A stretch of 20,602 nucleotides of DNA from Clostridiales bacterium UBA2432 (GCA_002342805.1 DDQW01000103.1:41828-62429), one strand, 5' to 3'; shown: positions 7,429-15,750, counted from the stretch's first letter. Made by a program: numbers and translations. Notes: generated by a model not told the origin, from the letters alone.

Positions 7429-7489
7429 GTGGATGTAACTTTTGAGACTTAAGGAATTAATGTTATTTTATAGAAAGGTAAGAAATCCA

Positions 7490-8206
7490 TTGAAGATATA
7501 TTTTGATGTACATACGCATACAACGGCAAGTGGACATGCATATAGTTCACTTGAAGAAAATATACGCGTAGCTAAGGAAAAAGGTTTGACGTATTATGGT
7601 GTGTCGGATCATGCACCGATGATGCCGGGATCAACCCATTTGTTTTATTTCCAGAATTTGAAAGTATTGCCACGTGAGATGTATGGTGTGAATATATTGC
7701 GCGGTGTTGAGGCAAATATTATAGATGAGGACGGACGCATTGATATGCTCCCAACAGGACTTGAGCATATAGACTATGTCATTGCAAGTTTACATCCACC
7801 ATGTATTAATTACGGAACGATCGAAGCAAACACGAATGCCATTATCGGAGCGATGAAGAATCCGAGGGTAAATATTATTGGACATCCGGATGATAGTCGA
7901 TATCCGCTGGACTATGAAAAGATTGTTAAAGCAGCTAAAGAGAACAAAGTGATGCTTGAGATTAATAACAGTTCATTAACTCCGGGAAGTTTTCGTGACG
8001 GAGCCAAAGAGAATATTCAGACCATGTTAAAATTTGCAAAAAAATATAGCGTTCCGGTTATTTTGAGTTCAGATGCACATGTCTCAAATGACGTAGGAAA
8101 TTTAGAGTATGCAATTCAAGCTGTTGAAGAGGCTGAATTTCCGGAAGAACTGGTGATAAATACAAATGTTGAATTGTTTTTAAACTATATCGCTTTACGT
8201 TATTAG
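7490..8206 (+). CDS. PHP domain phosphatase, YcdX-like
   Basis: This 238-residue protein is a PHP-family metal-dependent phosphatase of the YcdX type. All nine expected metal ligands are present: His8 and His10 in DVHTHT, His16 in SGHAYS, His41 in SDHAPMM, Glu74 in GVEANI, His102 in SLHPP, His132 in GHPDD, and Asp195 and His197 in SSDAH. This supports a trinuclear metal site. The substrate is unknown. The start is uncertain: the TTG at 7490 gives the usual family N-terminus (MKIYFDVHTH) with AAAGG 11 nt upstream. An ATG at 7460, with AAGGA only 4 nt upstream, would add 10 residues, and a TTG at 7442 would add 16. It is followed 48 nt later by the YerC-like regulator. Confidence 0.9.
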   Translation: MKIYFDVHTHTTASGHAYSSLEENIRVAKEKGLTYYGVSDHAPMMPGSTHLFYFQNLKVLPREMYGVNILRGVEANIIDEDGRIDMLPTGLEHIDYVIASLHPPCINYGTIEANTNAIIGAMKNPRVNIIGHPDDSRYPLDYEKIVKAAKENKVMLEINNSSLTPGSFRDGAKENIQTMLKFAKKYSVPVILSSDAHVSNDVGNLEYAIQAVEEAEFPEELVINTNVELFLNYIALRY

Positions 8207-8254
8207 TTTAATGTGATAAAATTCATATATAACCTTATTTAAAGGAGACAAGAT

Positions 8255-8551
8255 ATGAGCAAAAAGATAAAATCCGATGAAGTCGATCTTCTTTTTCAAT
8301 CAGTTTTGGCATTAGAGACGATTGAAGAATGCTATTCTTTTTTTGAAGATGTGTGTACCGTTAATGAATTGCATTCTTTGGGACAACGTCTTCAAGTTGC
8401 AAAGATGCTAAGAGGACAACATACATATTTAGAAATCGCTGAAAAGACAGGCGCTTCAACCGCAACGATTAGCCGAGTGAATCGTTCACTTAACTATGGG
8501 AATGACGGATATGATATGGTCTTTCAACGTATTAAGATTGAAGAAGAATAA
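8255..8551 (+). CDS. YerC/YecD family TrpR-like transcriptional regulator
   Basis: This 98-residue protein fits the YerC/YecD branch of the TrpR superfamily in both size and pattern. The N-terminal helices run from about 8 to 50 and include VNELHSLGQRLQVAKML, typical of the family. A helix-turn-helix follows at 58-79 (YLEIAEKTGASTATISRV), and the tail is GYDMVFQRI. Its target genes are not known; it has no tryptophan biosynthesis genes nearby. The ATG follows AAAGGAG with 8 nt spacing. It is probably co-transcribed with the PHP phosphatase gene and is followed by an intrinsic terminator. Confidence 0.93.
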   Translation: MSKKIKSDEVDLLFQSVLALETIEECYSFFEDVCTVNELHSLGQRLQVAKMLRGQHTYLEIAEKTGASTATISRVNRSLNYGNDGYDMVFQRIKIEEE

Positions 8552-8567
8552 AGGAAGACATATTTTG

Positions 8568-8599
8568 ACAGACTAATTCATGACGAGTTAGTCTGTTTT
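8568..8599 (+). terminator. Intrinsic terminator after the YerC-like gene
   Basis: ACAGACTAA (8568-8576) pairs with TTAGTCTGT (8588-8596) over 9 bp around an 11-nt loop, followed by TTTT. It separates the PHP/YerC unit from the two-component genes. Confidence 0.8.
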
Positions 8600-8641
8600 G
8601 TGCTTTATGAAAGTATAGTATGAATAAAGGGGTGATTGTAA

Positions 8642-9319
8642 GTGTACAACATTAATATCCTATTTGTTGAAGATGATTTGCGGATTCGAGAAATCGTACG
8701 TAAGTACTTTGAAACAGAAGCCTTTCAATTATATGAAGCGGGAACAGGCAAAGAAGCCTATCAGCTCATGGAAGGCCATGATTTTCATTTGGTAATCCTA
8801 GACGTCATGTTGCCGGACACCGATGGATGGACCATATTAAAAGCCATACGTCGCAAAAAAGAGATTCCTGTTATTATGTTAACAGCGCGAAGTGAAGAGG
8901 AAGATAAGTTGTTTGGCTTTGAGCTGGGGGCAGATGACTATATTACAAAACCCTTTAGTACGCGTTTGCTACTGGCAAGAGTTAAAGCGGTCTTAAAGCG
9001 TAATCATATTCAATCCATGAATAATGAGATTCAAATGAATGGTATACGCATAAATAAAGACTATCGACAGGTGTATATAGGCGAAGAAAAGCTAGACTTA
9101 ACGCCCATTGAATATAGTCTTTTATTATATTTTGTTGACAATGTCAACATTGCCTTAAGCCGTAACCAAATATTAGACCATGTGTGGGGATATGATTATT
9201 TTGGAGATGAACGCACAGTAGATACCCATGTGAAGCGGCTTCGAAAAAAAATATTAAATCAAAGTGACTGCATTGAAACAATCCGCGGTCATGGATACAG
9301 GATGGTGAAAACAGAATGA
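8642..9319 (+). CDS. OmpR-type response regulator
   Basis: The 225-residue regulator has an N-terminal receiver domain with the acidic pocket at Glu10/Asp11/Asp12, the phosphoacceptor Asp54 in LDVMLPDTDG, Thr81 and Lys103 in YITKPF. The C-terminal winged-helix domain (about 125-224) is of the OmpR/PhoB type, with LTPIEYSLLLY, RTVDTHVKRLRKK and IRGHGYRM. It would be phosphorylated by the kinase encoded directly downstream and act as a dimeric DNA-binding protein. Translation appears to start at GTG 8642, preceded by AAGGGG about 10 nt upstream. The stop codon overlaps the kinase start (ATGA), indicating translational coupling. No transporter or other obvious target gene is adjacent, so the stimulus is unknown. 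Confidence 0.95.
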   Translation: MYNINILFVEDDLRIREIVRKYFETEAFQLYEAGTGKEAYQLMEGHDFHLVILDVMLPDTDGWTILKAIRRKKEIPVIMLTARSEEEDKLFGFELGADDYITKPFSTRLLLARVKAVLKRNHIQSMNNEIQMNGIRINKDYRQVYIGEEKLDLTPIEYSLLLYFVDNVNIALSRNQILDHVWGYDYFGDERTVDTHVKRLRKKILNQSDCIETIRGHGYRMVKTE

Positions 9320-10695
9320 AAAAATCAATAACTCGACAGATTTTTATCATTTTTTTAGGCTTTGTAATCGTTCTTTTTATACTTTCAGGAATCGCTATTC
9401 GATTCTTTCTTCCGAATTATTACCGCGAGCAAAAAATTAATGAGCTAGAATATTATTCTGACTCGATTATAGAGGCAAAAGATAAAGGTGCCGATGCAGA
9501 AGAAGTAAGTCTTCTTTTTGATCGTATGCGACAAAATATTGGTGGCGAGATCTATCTTATTGATTCATCGGGGCAAACAATGGGAATGTTTCGACAAGGA
9601 ATGGGACGTAATCGACCGATGCCGGACCACAATTATGCATGGGAAGATGGGGTCTTAAAAGAAACTTATGAAAACAAGCTAGGTGTTCGCATCTATGCTT
9701 TTGGTGTTATGATTGATGATCAAATGATGGTCTATGAAGTATCTATTGCATCCTTAGAAGAAGCTGTCTATGTCATTATGAAGTTTTTTGTTTATCTGTT
9801 TATTGTAGGATTACTGGTGAGTATAATAGGTGCATCCTTTATATCTAGATATATTTCAAAGCCAATTCAAGATCTAAATACATTGGCTTTATTAATGAAG
9901 GATAAAAAGGTGAAAGAGGTGATGATTTCAAAGCGACAGGATGAAATCGGACAGTTAAATCATTCACTGATGCTCATGTATCAAGAGTTACTATCTAATA
10001 TTCAGCGTCTTGAATCAGAGCTTACAAAAGAACGTGCCGTTGAGACCATGAAAAAACAATTTTTAGCACAAGCCACTCATGAACTAAAAACACCGATTTC
10101 AGTGATTCGTGGATATGCAGAATTAGTTTATGATGGTATTTATAAGGATGAAGAAGAACGTGATCACTATATCACCAGTATCTACAATGAGACAGAAGCA
10201 ATTAGTAGCCTAATCAATGAGATTTTAGATTTTTCGAAAATGGAAAATGGATTTTTTAATATACATGTAAAGCATGTTGATATCCAAGAATGGGCAGAAA
10301 ATGTTATAAAAACATATAGAGAGTATATAAAGATGCATCATCTTGAAGTAGTTTACCATGTAAATCTCAGCCACCGCAAGGTAGAAATAGATGCAAGCCG
10401 CATGGAGCAAGTGCTTAAAAACTTAATTGCCAATGCGGTTGAACATGCTCAATCAAAAGTGATTTTAAAATTTGCAGAAGTGAATCAGAGACTATATATT
10501 ACCGTGGAAAACGACGGACCTCAGATAGCGGATGATGATATGCCTTTTATCTTTGATAGTTTTTATAAGCGCGCCGGCAAACAATCCGGAACAGGCTTAG
10601 GGCTAGCTATTGTTAAACAGATTGTCCTACTTCATCATGGAGACTATCGTGTAGAAAACACCGAAGACGGTGTTCGCTTCACGGTGATTATTTAA
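9316..10695 (+). CDS. Membrane sensor histidine kinase
   Basis: This 459-residue kinase has a first membrane span at about 8-31, an extracytoplasmic sensor region of roughly 120 residues, and a second span at about 151-175. A HAMP-like linker follows (176-230). The HisKA segment has the phosphoacceptor His255 in ATHELKTP. The ATP-binding domain has the N box LIANAVEHA (370-378), G1 ENDGPQI (398-404), F box FIFDSFYKR and G2 GTGLGLAI (425-432). The sensor region contains a Met/Arg/Gly-rich patch around 88-103 (MGMFRQGMGRNRPMP), which is unusual and could relate to metal or surface sensing; that is speculation. The gene overlaps the response regulator by 4 nt. Its stop overlaps by 3 nt that of the convergent DUF1836 gene, with no obvious terminator between. 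Confidence 0.95.
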   Translation: MKKSITRQIFIIFLGFVIVLFILSGIAIRFFLPNYYREQKINELEYYSDSIIEAKDKGADAEEVSLLFDRMRQNIGGEIYLIDSSGQTMGMFRQGMGRNRPMPDHNYAWEDGVLKETYENKLGVRIYAFGVMIDDQMMVYEVSIASLEEAVYVIMKFFVYLFIVGLLVSIIGASFISRYISKPIQDLNTLALLMKDKKVKEVMISKRQDEIGQLNHSLMLMYQELLSNIQRLESELTKERAVETMKKQFLAQATHELKTPISVIRGYAELVYDGIYKDEEERDHYITSIYNETEAISSLINEILDFSKMENGFFNIHVKHVDIQEWAENVIKTYREYIKMHHLEVVYHVNLSHRKVEIDASRMEQVLKNLIANAVEHAQSKVILKFAEVNQRLYITVENDGPQIADDDMPFIFDSFYKRAGKQSGTGLGLAIVKQIVLLHHGDYRVENTEDGVRFTVII

Positions 10696-11333
10696 GATTT
10701 TTTCTTCCCTTTTGGTGGCGTTTCATCTTTGAGATAGTCATCAATAAGGGAGGTAATCATGTGTTTTTGTGCGGATGCTTGTACGGTGAATAGATAAGAC
10801 GTTGCAAAAATCGAGAGTAACTGGCGCTGCTTCTCATCTTTAACGTCTTTGAACAATTCCTTTGCGATTTTAGCGGTTTCTATCGTGTGATCTTTAAACA
10901 AAGAAAAATGTGCGGATTCTATTTCAACGATTGCATCATGAAGCTCTTTTAAATCGTTAAATCCTTCAGGTTTTCTACTAGTTTCAGACATAAACATGTC
11001 TTGAATGGGAGCTAGGATCTCCTTGATATCCCCAATCGAAAGAATAGGCTTAAGATAATAGATAAAAAGCATCAAGATTACATGGTCATTGGTATATTTT
11101 TTTTTGATGGTTGGTGGTAATAGGTTATACTTACTATAGTTGTTAATCATCGTTTTTGTCAAGATTTTATCTTCACTGGAACGTTTGAATAAGCCTAGAT
11201 GTTCGTTCATAAAGGTGGTTACTTGGTCCATATATAAGTCAATATTCGGAATATCTGTTGATGAGATTCGGTCATAATTTTCAATTTTTTTTAGTTGTTC
11301 TAGAATAAAATCATCGAAATTCTTTTTTTCCAT
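10692..11333 (-). CDS. DUF1836 domain protein (putative HTH regulator)
   Basis: The 213-residue protein matches the DUF1836 family of Firmicutes. The core, about residues 57-110, includes LTKTMINNYSKYNLLPP followed by a KKYTNDHV segment and ILSIGDIKEIL, a MerR-like helix-turn-helix pattern. Helical C-terminal residues probably mediate oligomerisation. The biological role of the family is not established; DNA binding is inferred from fold. The ATG is preceded on the minus strand by GGGGAGG with 5 nt spacing. It has a consensus promoter facing away from pcrA, so the two genes are divergent. Its 3' end meets the histidine kinase tail-to-tail, with overlapping stop codons. Confidence 0.85.
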   Translation of the reverse strand: MEKKNFDDFILEQLKKIENYDRISSTDIPNIDLYMDQVTTFMNEHLGLFKRSSEDKILTKTMINNYSKYNLLPPTIKKKYTNDHVILMLFIYYLKPILSIGDIKEILAPIQDMFMSETSRKPEGFNDLKELHDAIVEIESAHFSLFKDHTIETAKIAKELFKDVKDEKQRQLLSIFATSYLFTVQASAQKHMITSLIDDYLKDETPPKGKKKS

Positions 11334-11381
11334 GATGGCCTCCCCGAGATGGTCAATAAAAAATAAACGTCTTATCTCTAT

Positions 11382-11410
11382 ATTATATAGTACTAAATAC
11401 TAGATGTAAA
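11382..11410 (-). promoter_or_regulatory. Promoter for the DUF1836 gene, with inverted repeat in the spacer
   Basis: On the minus strand TTTACA (11410-11405) and TATAAT (11387-11382) are 17 nt apart. The spacer and -35 edge contain TAGTA (11388-11392) and TACTA (11398-11402), a 5-bp inverted repeat that may be an operator. The divergent pcrA promoter is less clear; TATGAT boxes at 11444-11449 and 11449-11454 are the best candidates. Confidence 0.65.
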
Positions 11411-11490
11411 TACAAAAAGTCGGTGTAGAATATCTGTTCGTCTTATGATATGATAGTGATTAGAATATTCCAAAAAGGGAAGGTGCACTT

Positions 11491-13731
11491 ATGGATAAAT
11501 ACGCAACACTTAATGAACCCCAGCGCGAAGCAGTTATGTGTACAGAAGGTCCGCTACTTCTGCTAGCCGGTGCAGGCTCAGGAAAAACGAGGGTACTGAC
11601 ACATCGCATTGCCTATTTGATTGAAGAAAAACATGTCTTGCCATGGAAGATCATGGCAATTACATTTACAAATAAAGCCGCTAAAGAGATGCGCGAACGT
11701 GTCGAACGTCTTATTGGTGCAGGTGGACAAGATGTTTGGGTGAGTACATTTCACTCTTCTTGTGTTCGAATTCTTCGTCGATATATTGACGAGATTGATT
11801 ATGACAGGAACTTTAGTATTTATGATACCGATGATGCTAAAAAGCTAATTCGTGAGATTATGAAAGAGTACAATATTGATCCCAAGTATTTCAAAGAGTC
11901 CATGATTTTATCCGAAATCAGCAGTGCTAAAAATCAGCTGATCGGCCCCAAGGCATTTCAGAAACAAGCGGATGGTGATATGCGTAAGGAAATCATCAGT
12001 CGAGTCTATATCGAATATCAAAAACGGCTATTGAAAAACAACGCCCTTGATTTTGATGATTTACTCTGCAAAACTGTTGACTTGTTTGAACAACGACCTA
12101 AAGTTTTAGAATACTATCATAATCTCTTTCAATATATTATGGTGGATGAGTATCAAGACACCAATGGTGTTCAGTTTCGATTAGTGAAGTTGCTCGCGGA
12201 CAAACACAAGAACTTATGTGTTGTTGGGGATGATGATCAGTCCATATATCGTTTTCGAGGTGCAGATATTCGTAATATTTTGGATTTTGAATCCGTATAT
12301 AAAAATGCAAAGGTCATTCGTTTGGAGCAAAACTATCGTTCGACCAAGAACATTTTGGGAGCAGCCAATGAAGTTATACGTAATAATCGTAAACGAAAAG
12401 TAAAGAAACTCTGGACAGATAATCACGAGGGTGAACGGATACATCATGTACAGGTGAATTCAGAAGTTGAAGAGGCACAATTTATTACGGACACCATCGT
12501 ACGTGGGATTGAAGACGAGGGACATGAATATTACCATTATGCCATTTTGTATCGCACCAATGCACAATCACGATTATTAGAAGAAGGTCTCGTGCGAGCG
12601 GGAATTCCATATCGTTTAGTCGGCGGCGTCTCTTTCTATCAGCGTAAAGAGATTAAGGATATTATCGCATATCTTAAAGTTTTAAATAATAGCACAGATG
12701 AAGTTGCAGCAAAACGGATTATTAATGTACCAAAGCGTGGCATAGGAGCTACAACGGTTGAACGAATACAAGAATATGTCAATATCAGTGGCCAGTCTTT
12801 TATGGAAGGTGTCAATGATATTGAAAGTATTCCCAACATTAGCCGTGGTAAGAAGAACGTGGCAGAGTTTGCTATGATGATGCATGATTTAAAGGCCTTT
12901 GCAGATCGTGGTGCATTAAAGCGCCTAATGGATGAGCTCCTAGAGCGCACCGGATATATTGAAAGCTTAAAAGCAGATGATGCGCTTAAGGCTGAAGAAC
13001 GTTCGGAAAACATCGGTGAGTTGGTATCAAAACTCTATGCATATGTTGAAGATAGGGAAGCTGCTGGTGAAGAACCGTCCTTGAATGAATTCTTAGAAGA
13101 CGTTGCACTGGTGGCAGATATTGATCAATTAGAGGATGACGACAACAAAGTCATCCTAATGACCTTGCATAGTGCCAAAGGATTGGAGTTTCCGGTCGTA
13201 TTTATGGCAGGAATGGAAGACGGTTTGTTTCCAAGCTTTATGAGTATGAATTCGGGACTAATCGAAGATATTGAAGAAGAGCGACGTCTTTGCTATGTAG
13301 GCATTACTCGAGCGCAAGACAAGCTTTATATGACAAGCTCTCGTTCACGAATGCTTTATGGAAATACCAATTATAATCCCGTATCACGTTTTGTATCGGA
13401 GATACCGGCAGAGCTATTAGAGAGTAACTCGGTTTCAGGACAAAGTGACATACAAGAAAACGAACCAATGAACCTCATCGAAGAACGTGCACGCCGTAAA
13501 ACAGCATTTAAGCAAAAACCCTACAGTACGGTGACAGCATCTGCGATTCCTGCACCGGAAGGCGTGGTTCTTGATTACGCAGCGGGGGACTTAGTCAAAC
13601 ATCCGAAATACGGGATTGGACAGGTAAAACTTATCGAAGCAGGTGGGGCAGACTATCAAGTGACGGTAAATTTTCCAAGCCATGGTAAGAAAAAGTTAAT
13701 TGCAAGTTTTGCAGGACTAAAAAAAATATAG
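11491..13731 (+). CDS. pcrA: ATP-dependent DNA helicase PcrA
   Basis: This 746-residue superfamily 1A helicase unwinds DNA 3'-5', removes RecA filaments and works in repair and plasmid replication. The motifs are in order and intact: Q motif LNEPQREAV (7-15), motif I AGAGSGKT (26-33), Ia ITFTNKAA, motif II DEYQDT (219-224), motif III GDDDQSIYRFRGA (246-258), motif IV QNYRS, motif V LHSAKGLEFPVVF and motif VI RRLCYVGITRA near 598-608. The C-terminal Tudor-like segment GDLVKHPKYGIGQV, which in PcrA binds RNA polymerase, is present. Length is normal for PcrA (about 730-750). The ATG follows GGGAAGG with 8 nt spacing. It is divergent from the DUF1836 gene and followed by a new promoter within 30 nt of its stop. 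Confidence 0.97.
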   Translation: MDKYATLNEPQREAVMCTEGPLLLLAGAGSGKTRVLTHRIAYLIEEKHVLPWKIMAITFTNKAAKEMRERVERLIGAGGQDVWVSTFHSSCVRILRRYIDEIDYDRNFSIYDTDDAKKLIREIMKEYNIDPKYFKESMILSEISSAKNQLIGPKAFQKQADGDMRKEIISRVYIEYQKRLLKNNALDFDDLLCKTVDLFEQRPKVLEYYHNLFQYIMVDEYQDTNGVQFRLVKLLADKHKNLCVVGDDDQSIYRFRGADIRNILDFESVYKNAKVIRLEQNYRSTKNILGAANEVIRNNRKRKVKKLWTDNHEGERIHHVQVNSEVEEAQFITDTIVRGIEDEGHEYYHYAILYRTNAQSRLLEEGLVRAGIPYRLVGGVSFYQRKEIKDIIAYLKVLNNSTDEVAAKRIINVPKRGIGATTVERIQEYVNISGQSFMEGVNDIESIPNISRGKKNVAEFAMMMHDLKAFADRGALKRLMDELLERTGYIESLKADDALKAEERSENIGELVSKLYAYVEDREAAGEEPSLNEFLEDVALVADIDQLEDDDNKVILMTLHSAKGLEFPVVFMAGMEDGLFPSFMSMNSGLIEDIEEERRLCYVGITRAQDKLYMTSSRSRMLYGNTNYNPVSRFVSEIPAELLESNSVSGQSDIQENEPMNLIEERARRKTAFKQKPYSTVTASAIPAPEGVVLDYAAGDLVKHPKYGIGQVKLIEAGGADYQVTVNFPSHGKKKLIASFAGLKKI

Positions 13732-13758
13732 ATAAAGCCTGTAAAAAATTCAAACTTA

Positions 13759-13767
13759 TGATATAAT
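13759..13767 (+). promoter_or_regulatory. Extended -10 element upstream of the acidic membrane protein gene
   Basis: TATAAT at 13762-13767 is preceded by TG at 13759-13760. No convincing -35 box lies 16-18 nt upstream, which is tolerable for an extended -10 promoter. The predicted transcript has a leader of about 65 nt. Confidence 0.5.
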
Positions 13768-13837
13768 GGATACATGTATGACAAAGTGAGAAAATGTTTT
13801 TGTGGAATACTAAAAATGAGAAGGGACGTGAAGAGTA

Positions 13838-14182
13838 ATGATGGATTTTATGAAAAAAGATGACTTAATTAGTTTGAAACAAGTAGAAGATTTTTTGCAG
13901 AAATTTGGTAAGAAAGTTGATGTTCGAGAAAAACGAGCAAAGACTTGGTTAATTACCAGTATTGCGATTCTTGTGTTAGCGATTGCAGCTGTAGTCGTTT
14001 ATAAGGTGTTCTTCTATGAGAGTGATGACTTTGATGATTTTGATGAATATGAAGAAGATTTTGACGACATGGATTATGATGAAGATTATGAAGAATTTGA
14101 TGAATTTGACGACGAAGATGACTTCGTTGATGATTTAGAAGAAGATCTTGAAGAAGAAGTCGACGAAGACTTAGAGAAGTAA
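13838..14182 (+). CDS. Small single-span membrane protein with a very acidic tail
   Basis: I do not recognise a characterised family. The 114-residue protein has a basic amphipathic N-terminus (1-36), one membrane span at about 40-63 (WLITSIAILVLAIAAVVVYK), then a tail of some 50 residues composed almost entirely of Asp and Glu with regularly placed Phe and Tyr and a single closing Lys. The basic N-terminal side suggests the acidic tail is outside the cell, by the positive-inside rule. Low-complexity acidic tails can bind cations or keep surface partners apart, but no function can be given. Two ATGs (13838, 13841) follow AAGGGA at 11-14 nt. The gene has its own extended -10 promoter and is closed by a strong terminator. 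Confidence 0.85.
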   Translation: MMDFMKKDDLISLKQVEDFLQKFGKKVDVREKRAKTWLITSIAILVLAIAAVVVYKVFFYESDDFDDFDEYEEDFDDMDYDEDYEEFDEFDDEDDFVDDLEEDLEEEVDEDLEK

Positions 14183-14199
14183 TCATAACAAGACGAAGA

Positions 14200-14226
14200 A
14201 GAACTGCTCGAAGGAGCAGTTCTTTT
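14200..14226 (+). terminator. Intrinsic terminator after the acidic membrane protein gene
   Basis: AGAACTGCTC (14200-14209) pairs perfectly with GAGCAGTTCT (14214-14223) around a GAAG loop, followed by TTTT. The stop codon of the preceding gene lies 17 nt upstream. Confidence 0.9.
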
Positions 14227-14232
14227 AAATGT

Positions 14233-14249
14233 GTTGATAATTTATCAAC
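14233..14249. promoter_or_regulatory. 17-bp perfect palindrome upstream of rlmD
   Basis: GTTGATAA and TTATCAAC form perfect 8-bp arms around a single T, 24 nt before the rlmD start. Its size and symmetry suit a dimeric repressor site, but no regulator can be named. It resembles a shortened Fur-type box (TGATAA/TTATCA) without matching the usual 7-1-7 spacing. No clear promoter is visible between the terminator and this gene. Confidence 0.4.
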
Positions 14250-14273
14250 CAATAAATGGAGGAAATAGATTCG

Positions 14274-15671
14274 ATGAAAAAAAAGCAAGAGTTTATAGGT
14301 TATGTAGAAAAAGTAGATTTTCCCAATAAAGGCTATGTTAAAGTAGATGAAGAAACCGTCATTGTAAAAAATGTCATTCCCGGACAACAAGTACGTGGGA
14401 TCACGACAAAACGACGTAACGGAAAATTTTTGGGACGATTATTAGAAACAGTCGAATCTGCACCTGACGCGGTTGTAGCTCCATGTCCTGTCTTTGGTGA
14501 GTGTGGTGGTTGTTTATATCAGTCGATGCCGTATGAAAAGCAGCTTGCATTAAAAGAAAGACAAGTGCGTGAACTCATTGAAAATGTCACAGGACCATTA
14601 GGTGAGCGTTATGACGGCATTATCGGTAGCCCAGAGCATTTTCACTATCGCAATAAGATGGAGTATTCTTTTGGTGATGCCCAAAAAGACGGACCCCTTG
14701 TTTTAGGTATGCATAAGCGCGGAAGTACATATGATATTAGTCCTGCCGGGGATTGTCAGATTGTTCATGAGGATTTTAACAAAATCCTAAACTATACCGT
14801 TGAATTATTCCGTCAAGACGGGCTTACCTATTATCATAAAAGAACACATGAAGGCTATCTTCGCTACTTGCTTGTGCGACGGGGCGTCAATACAAAAGAG
14901 ATTATGGTTAATCTTGTGACATCCTCCCAGATGGACTATGACTTGACACCTTGGTTAGAAGGTCTTATTGAGCTAGCGGAACAAGCCTTTGATAATGAAC
15001 TGGTCTCTGTTGTGCATACCGTTTCAGATACCTTGTCTGATGCAGTTAAACCTGAGGACGTGAATTTGCTTTATGGCCGAGACTTCATCTATGAAGAACT
15101 ACTCGGTCTAAGGTTTAAGATCTCGCCCTTTAGTTTTTTTCAGACGAATTCATTAGGAGCTGAAAAGCTCTATGACTTGGTCCGCCAATATATTGGTGAG
15201 ACAAAAGATAAAGTCGTCTTTGACTTATATTCCGGAACAGGTACCATTACCCAACTCTTAGCCCCGGTAGCGGCAAAAGCAGTTGGTGTTGAGATTGTTG
15301 AAGAAGCTGTTGATGCGGCCAAAGAAAATGCTAAATTAAACCAACTATCCAATTGCGAATTCATCGCCGGGGATGTCCTTGCAGTCCTTGATGAATTAAC
15401 CGACAAGCCGGACTTAATCGTTCTAGACCCACCACGTGATGGGATTCATCCTAAAGCGCTCCCCAAGATTATCGAATTCGGTGTAGACAAAATGGTTTAC
15501 GTCAGCTGCAAACCCACATCCTTAGCAAGAGACTTGATTGTTTTCCAAGAAGCCGGATATGAGGTTCAAAAAATGGCCTTGGTTGATTTGTTTCCGCATA
15601 CGGTGCATGTGGAGACGGTAATTCTGATGACAAATTGTGGTTTGGAAGACAAAAATATGGATAATATATAG
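14274..15671 (+). CDS. rlmD: 23S rRNA (uracil-5-)-methyltransferase, RlmD/RlmCD-like
   Basis: This 465-residue SAM-dependent enzyme methylates C5 of a uridine in 23S rRNA. An N-terminal TRAM domain (about 5-60) is followed by an iron-sulfur site with Cys71, Cys77, Cys80 and Cys161, as in RumA. The methyltransferase domain has FDLYSGTGTITQLL (316-329), DPPRDG (385-390) and the catalytic Cys412 in YVSCKPTSLARD. In Firmicutes the homologue RlmCD can methylate both U747 and U1939 (E. coli numbering), so the exact target is open. The ATG at 14274 follows GGAGG by 11 nt; an upstream in-frame ATG at 14256 overlaps that GGAGG and is unlikely. The C-terminal tail runs about a dozen residues past the usual VETVxLM end. 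Confidence 0.94.
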   Translation: MKKKQEFIGYVEKVDFPNKGYVKVDEETVIVKNVIPGQQVRGITTKRRNGKFLGRLLETVESAPDAVVAPCPVFGECGGCLYQSMPYEKQLALKERQVRELIENVTGPLGERYDGIIGSPEHFHYRNKMEYSFGDAQKDGPLVLGMHKRGSTYDISPAGDCQIVHEDFNKILNYTVELFRQDGLTYYHKRTHEGYLRYLLVRRGVNTKEIMVNLVTSSQMDYDLTPWLEGLIELAEQAFDNELVSVVHTVSDTLSDAVKPEDVNLLYGRDFIYEELLGLRFKISPFSFFQTNSLGAEKLYDLVRQYIGETKDKVVFDLYSGTGTITQLLAPVAAKAVGVEIVEEAVDAAKENAKLNQLSNCEFIAGDVLAVLDELTDKPDLIVLDPPRDGIHPKALPKIIEFGVDKMVYVSCKPTSLARDLIVFQEAGYEVQKMALVDLFPHTVHVETVILMTNCGLEDKNMDNI

Positions 15672-15710
15672 ATTTTGAGAAAATACTCACATCTTTTTAA
15701 ATACATATAT

Positions 15711-15750
15711 AAAAAAAGGAGCTGCTCGAAGTAAAGTGGCCCCTTTTTTT
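15711..15750. terminator. Bidirectional intrinsic terminator between rlmD and the M56 protease gene
   Basis: An A-tract and GG (15711-15719) pair with CC and a T-tract (15742-15750), and GC/GC continue the stem inward past one mismatch. The A/T tracts on both sides would serve both convergent genes. Its loop contains CTGCTCGAAG, also found at the apex of the 14200-14226 terminator. Confidence 0.75.

Noticed and set aside
6907..7441. CRISPR array or insertion sequence in the repeat region
   Set aside because: There are only two core copies, in opposite orientation, with no regular spacers and no transposase gene.
12639..13013. 124-codon minus-strand frame inside pcrA
   Set aside because: It is antisense to conserved helicase coding sequence, with no ribosome binding site or known family pattern.
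13953..14390. 145-codon minus-strand frame rich in His, Leu and Ser
   Set aside because: It is the antisense of the Asp/Glu-rich tail and the rlmD start; composition is explained by the GAT/GAA codons on the other strand.
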